Below are positions 62,519 to 64,000 of a DNA stretch of 64,000 bases, one piece after another. The notes beneath the pieces were generated by a model. That model made no database searches. It worked only from the letters and a program-made list of their open reading frames with translations, and was not told where the DNA came from. Location: positions 62,001 through 126,000 of the forward strand of contig NZ_AKJG01000039.1 in assembly GCF_000282455.1 (NCBI RefSeq), written 5' to 3'. Source of the DNA: Pseudomonas sp. GM74. Lineage in GTDB: Bacteria; Pseudomonadota; Gammaproteobacteria; Pseudomonadales; Pseudomonadaceae. Each line of letters opens with the position of its first letter. The stretch's first letter is position 1. A program made the translations under genes and the position numbers.

Positions 62519-64000
62519 CAGCGCGACTCCTCGCTGGACAGTGAACGCCAGGGCGCTTCAAGAAGCGGGCGATAGAGCGCGTCACACCACTGGGGGAACG
62601 TCTCGTCGGCGACCAAGGCATCGTAATCGGCGAATTGGCGCGCGAGCGCCGGACTTTCGCGACGCTCTCCGTCCGTCGTCTGCCCATCCCCTTCGTAGGC
62701 CTTGCGCGCAGCGGCCTCGGCTTTGACCGGGTCGGTTTGCCCCAGCCACGCGAAGGCAGTCTTGACTGCGATCGGCAGTGGCTGGCGCATGCCCGACTGC
62801 CAGGCCATCAACAGGTCACCGAGAATTGTCCGCGCCGTGGACTGCTCCAGCGGACCGAGCAACAGGCTGTCGTCGCTGGCCACCAATGCGGTGGTCAGCG
62901 CCATGCCACTGGCACAAGCCATCAGATGATTGACCCACGGGCGTGTCAGTCGATGCCATTTGCGCGACTTGATCGAGCCGATGCTGTTGGGGATCGTTGT
63001 GACAGACAACAAACCACCATCAGCACGCTGATGCAGGCCGCTGAGCCAGCCCTCGATGTGCAGGCTCTGCAGTTCAAGACTGACGGGCAACGCGCTGCTG
63101 AGCGGTGTTGGCCACAGCGCCAGGAGCTGTTGGTGACGTTGCAGCAAGTCAGGCAATGGCTCGATCAACTCCCGTTGCAGGCACTCACCGAATCCGGCCA
63201 AGGGCAGCAGCCCGCTGTTCTGCAAACGTTTCGCCTGATCCTCCAGTGCCTGTCCGGGATTTTCAGGATCTGCCAGCGCCGCTTCGAGCAAACGATCGCT
63301 GAGGCTGTAACGCTGCAACGCATCCAGGACAAAAGGCTCTTCATCGGCCAACGGCACTTCGGCCGCCTCGAAGAAGACTTTCAGTCGCTGGCTGAAAAAG
63401 TGCCGTACCGGATTGCGAAGGAAATCCTGCACCTGACCGAGGCTCAGTGGCTCGTCCTGAACGTGGGGCCCGAGTACTTCGGCGCTTGCCTGTTGCTCTG
63501 CCGCTTGATGAAGCACCTGCCACTCGCTGGCGTAGCTGAACGACTCATCCCCGTCGTGAAAGTAGCGAGCACTGAAGGGTTGCAATGGGTGTTCCCGGGT
63601 CATGGCTTCCAGCAGATCCTCGTCGCATTGCAGCAATCGCCAACCGCTGGCCAAGTGGTCACGCAACTGGCCGATCAGCACCGAGGCAGGCCGCTCGCTG
63701 TTATCGCGGATGCTTCGGCCCACCCAACTGATGTAGAGCTGGTCCCGTGCCGACAGCAAGGCTTCCAGTAGCAGGTAGCGATCATCTTCGCGCCGGGAGC
63801 GGTCACCCGGACGGTAATCACTGCCCATCAGGTCGAAATCCAGCGGCGGTTGCGCGCGGGGATAATCGCCGTCATTCATGCCCAGCAGGCACACCAGTTT
63901 GAACGGGATAGCGCGCATGGGCATCAAGGTGCAGAAGTTGACCGCACCGGCCAGAAAACGTTGGGACAAACGGCCCTGATCCAGACCTGCAAGCCAGGCT
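62518..64000 (-). CDS. recC: Exodeoxyribonuclease V gamma subunit RecC, 5' end beyond window
   Basis: C-terminal 494 or so residues, open to the window edge; a TTG at 63969 is not a real start, since RecC-like sequence (AGLDQGRLSQRFLAGAVNF) continues upstream. The block TLMPMRAIPFKLVCLLGMND and RSRREDDRYLLLEALLSARD closely match RecC. RecC splits the duplex and recognises Chi in the RecBCD complex. The stop overlaps recB. Confidence 0.94.
   Translation of the reverse strand, partial: AWLAGLDQGRLSQRFLAGAVNFCTLMPMRAIPFKLVCLLGMNDGDYPRAQPPLDFDLMGSDYRPGDRSRREDDRYLLLEALLSARDQLYISWVGRSIRDNSERPASVLIGQLRDHLASGWRLLQCDEDLLEAMTREHPLQPFSARYFHDGDESFSYASEWQVLHQAAEQQASAEVLGPHVQDEPLSLGQVQDFLRNPVRHFFSQRLKVFFEAAEVPLADEEPFVLDALQRYSLSDRLLEAALADPENPGQALEDQAKRLQNSGLLPLAGFGECLQRELIEPLPDLLQRHQQLLALWPTPLSSALPVSLELQSLHIEGWLSGLHQRADGGLLSVTTIPNSIGSIKSRKWHRLTRPWVNHLMACASGMALTTALVASDDSLLLGPLEQSTARTILGDLLMAWQSGMRQPLPIAVKTAFAWLGQTDPVKAEAAARKAYEGDGQTTDGERRESPALARQFADYDALVADETFPQWCDALYRPLLEAPWRSLSSEESR

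Overview
The window is bacterial chromosome from a Pseudomonas, most likely of the P. fluorescens group. The evidence is high-GC coding with tightly overlapping operons, the tmRNA sequence and its ANDDNYGQEFALAA tag, a yfiRNB operon, mmsAB, a DUF6124 gene, and many REP-type palindromes around a GTGGGAGC core. Species cannot be fixed from this alone.

Layout: (1) 1-7410, lactate utilisation: the 3' part of the L-lactate permease lldP, then lutA-lutB-lutC and a large FAD/Fe-S D-lactate dehydrogenase, all overlapping. (2) 7411-8989, two paralogous small secreted proteins, each followed by an identical UUCG hairpin, then tmRNA (ssrA). (3) about 8990-19515, a roughly 10.5 kb integrated element in the 3' end of ssrA: a P4-type integrase, a 1 kb non-coding segment, a DUF3987/YfjI-type ATPase gene bracketed by two clusters of GGCGACA iterons in opposite orientation, a second tyrosine recombinase with a small partner, an AT-rich C5 methyltransferase plus HNH endonuclease pair, a decayed nuclease gene, and a degenerate right attachment site. 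(4) 19531-26679, core genes: a small Arg-rich secreted protein, an isochorismatase-like hydrolase, a DUF6124 gene with a structured (possibly pseudoknotted) leader, DUF2252, a PAP2 phosphatase, a histidine phosphatase and a chemoreceptor. (5) 26839-37916, a seven-gene set (DUF1329, DUF1302, a phospholipase C/P1-nuclease-like exoenzyme, FGGY kinase, GlpD-like oxidase, alkyl-DHAP-synthase-like oxidase and a divergent AraC regulator) that looks like uptake and breakdown of a lipid or glycerol-containing compound. (6) 37929-50550: VOC protein, an RpiR/GntP/N-acyl-D-amino-acid deacylase operon, SulP transporter, SDR, a LysR gene with an in-frame stop, mdaB with a divergent quinol monooxygenase, TauE exporter, LysR, a flavodoxin-fold reductase, MerR and cupin. 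(7) 50727-54249: mmsB-mmsA (valine/inositol breakdown) with a divergent LysR. (8) 54246-56595: yfiR-yfiN-yfiB, a c-di-GMP signalling module. (9) 56715-64000: recD, recB and the 3' part of recC.

The least ordinary items are the paired iteron clusters around the DUF3987 gene (a possible P4-like replication module), the pseudoknot-capable leader before the DUF6124 gene, the uncharacterised lipid/glycerol cluster, and two damaged genes (a LysR nonsense allele and a frameshifted nuclease). All functions are read from sequence and family knowledge; nothing was searched or computed.
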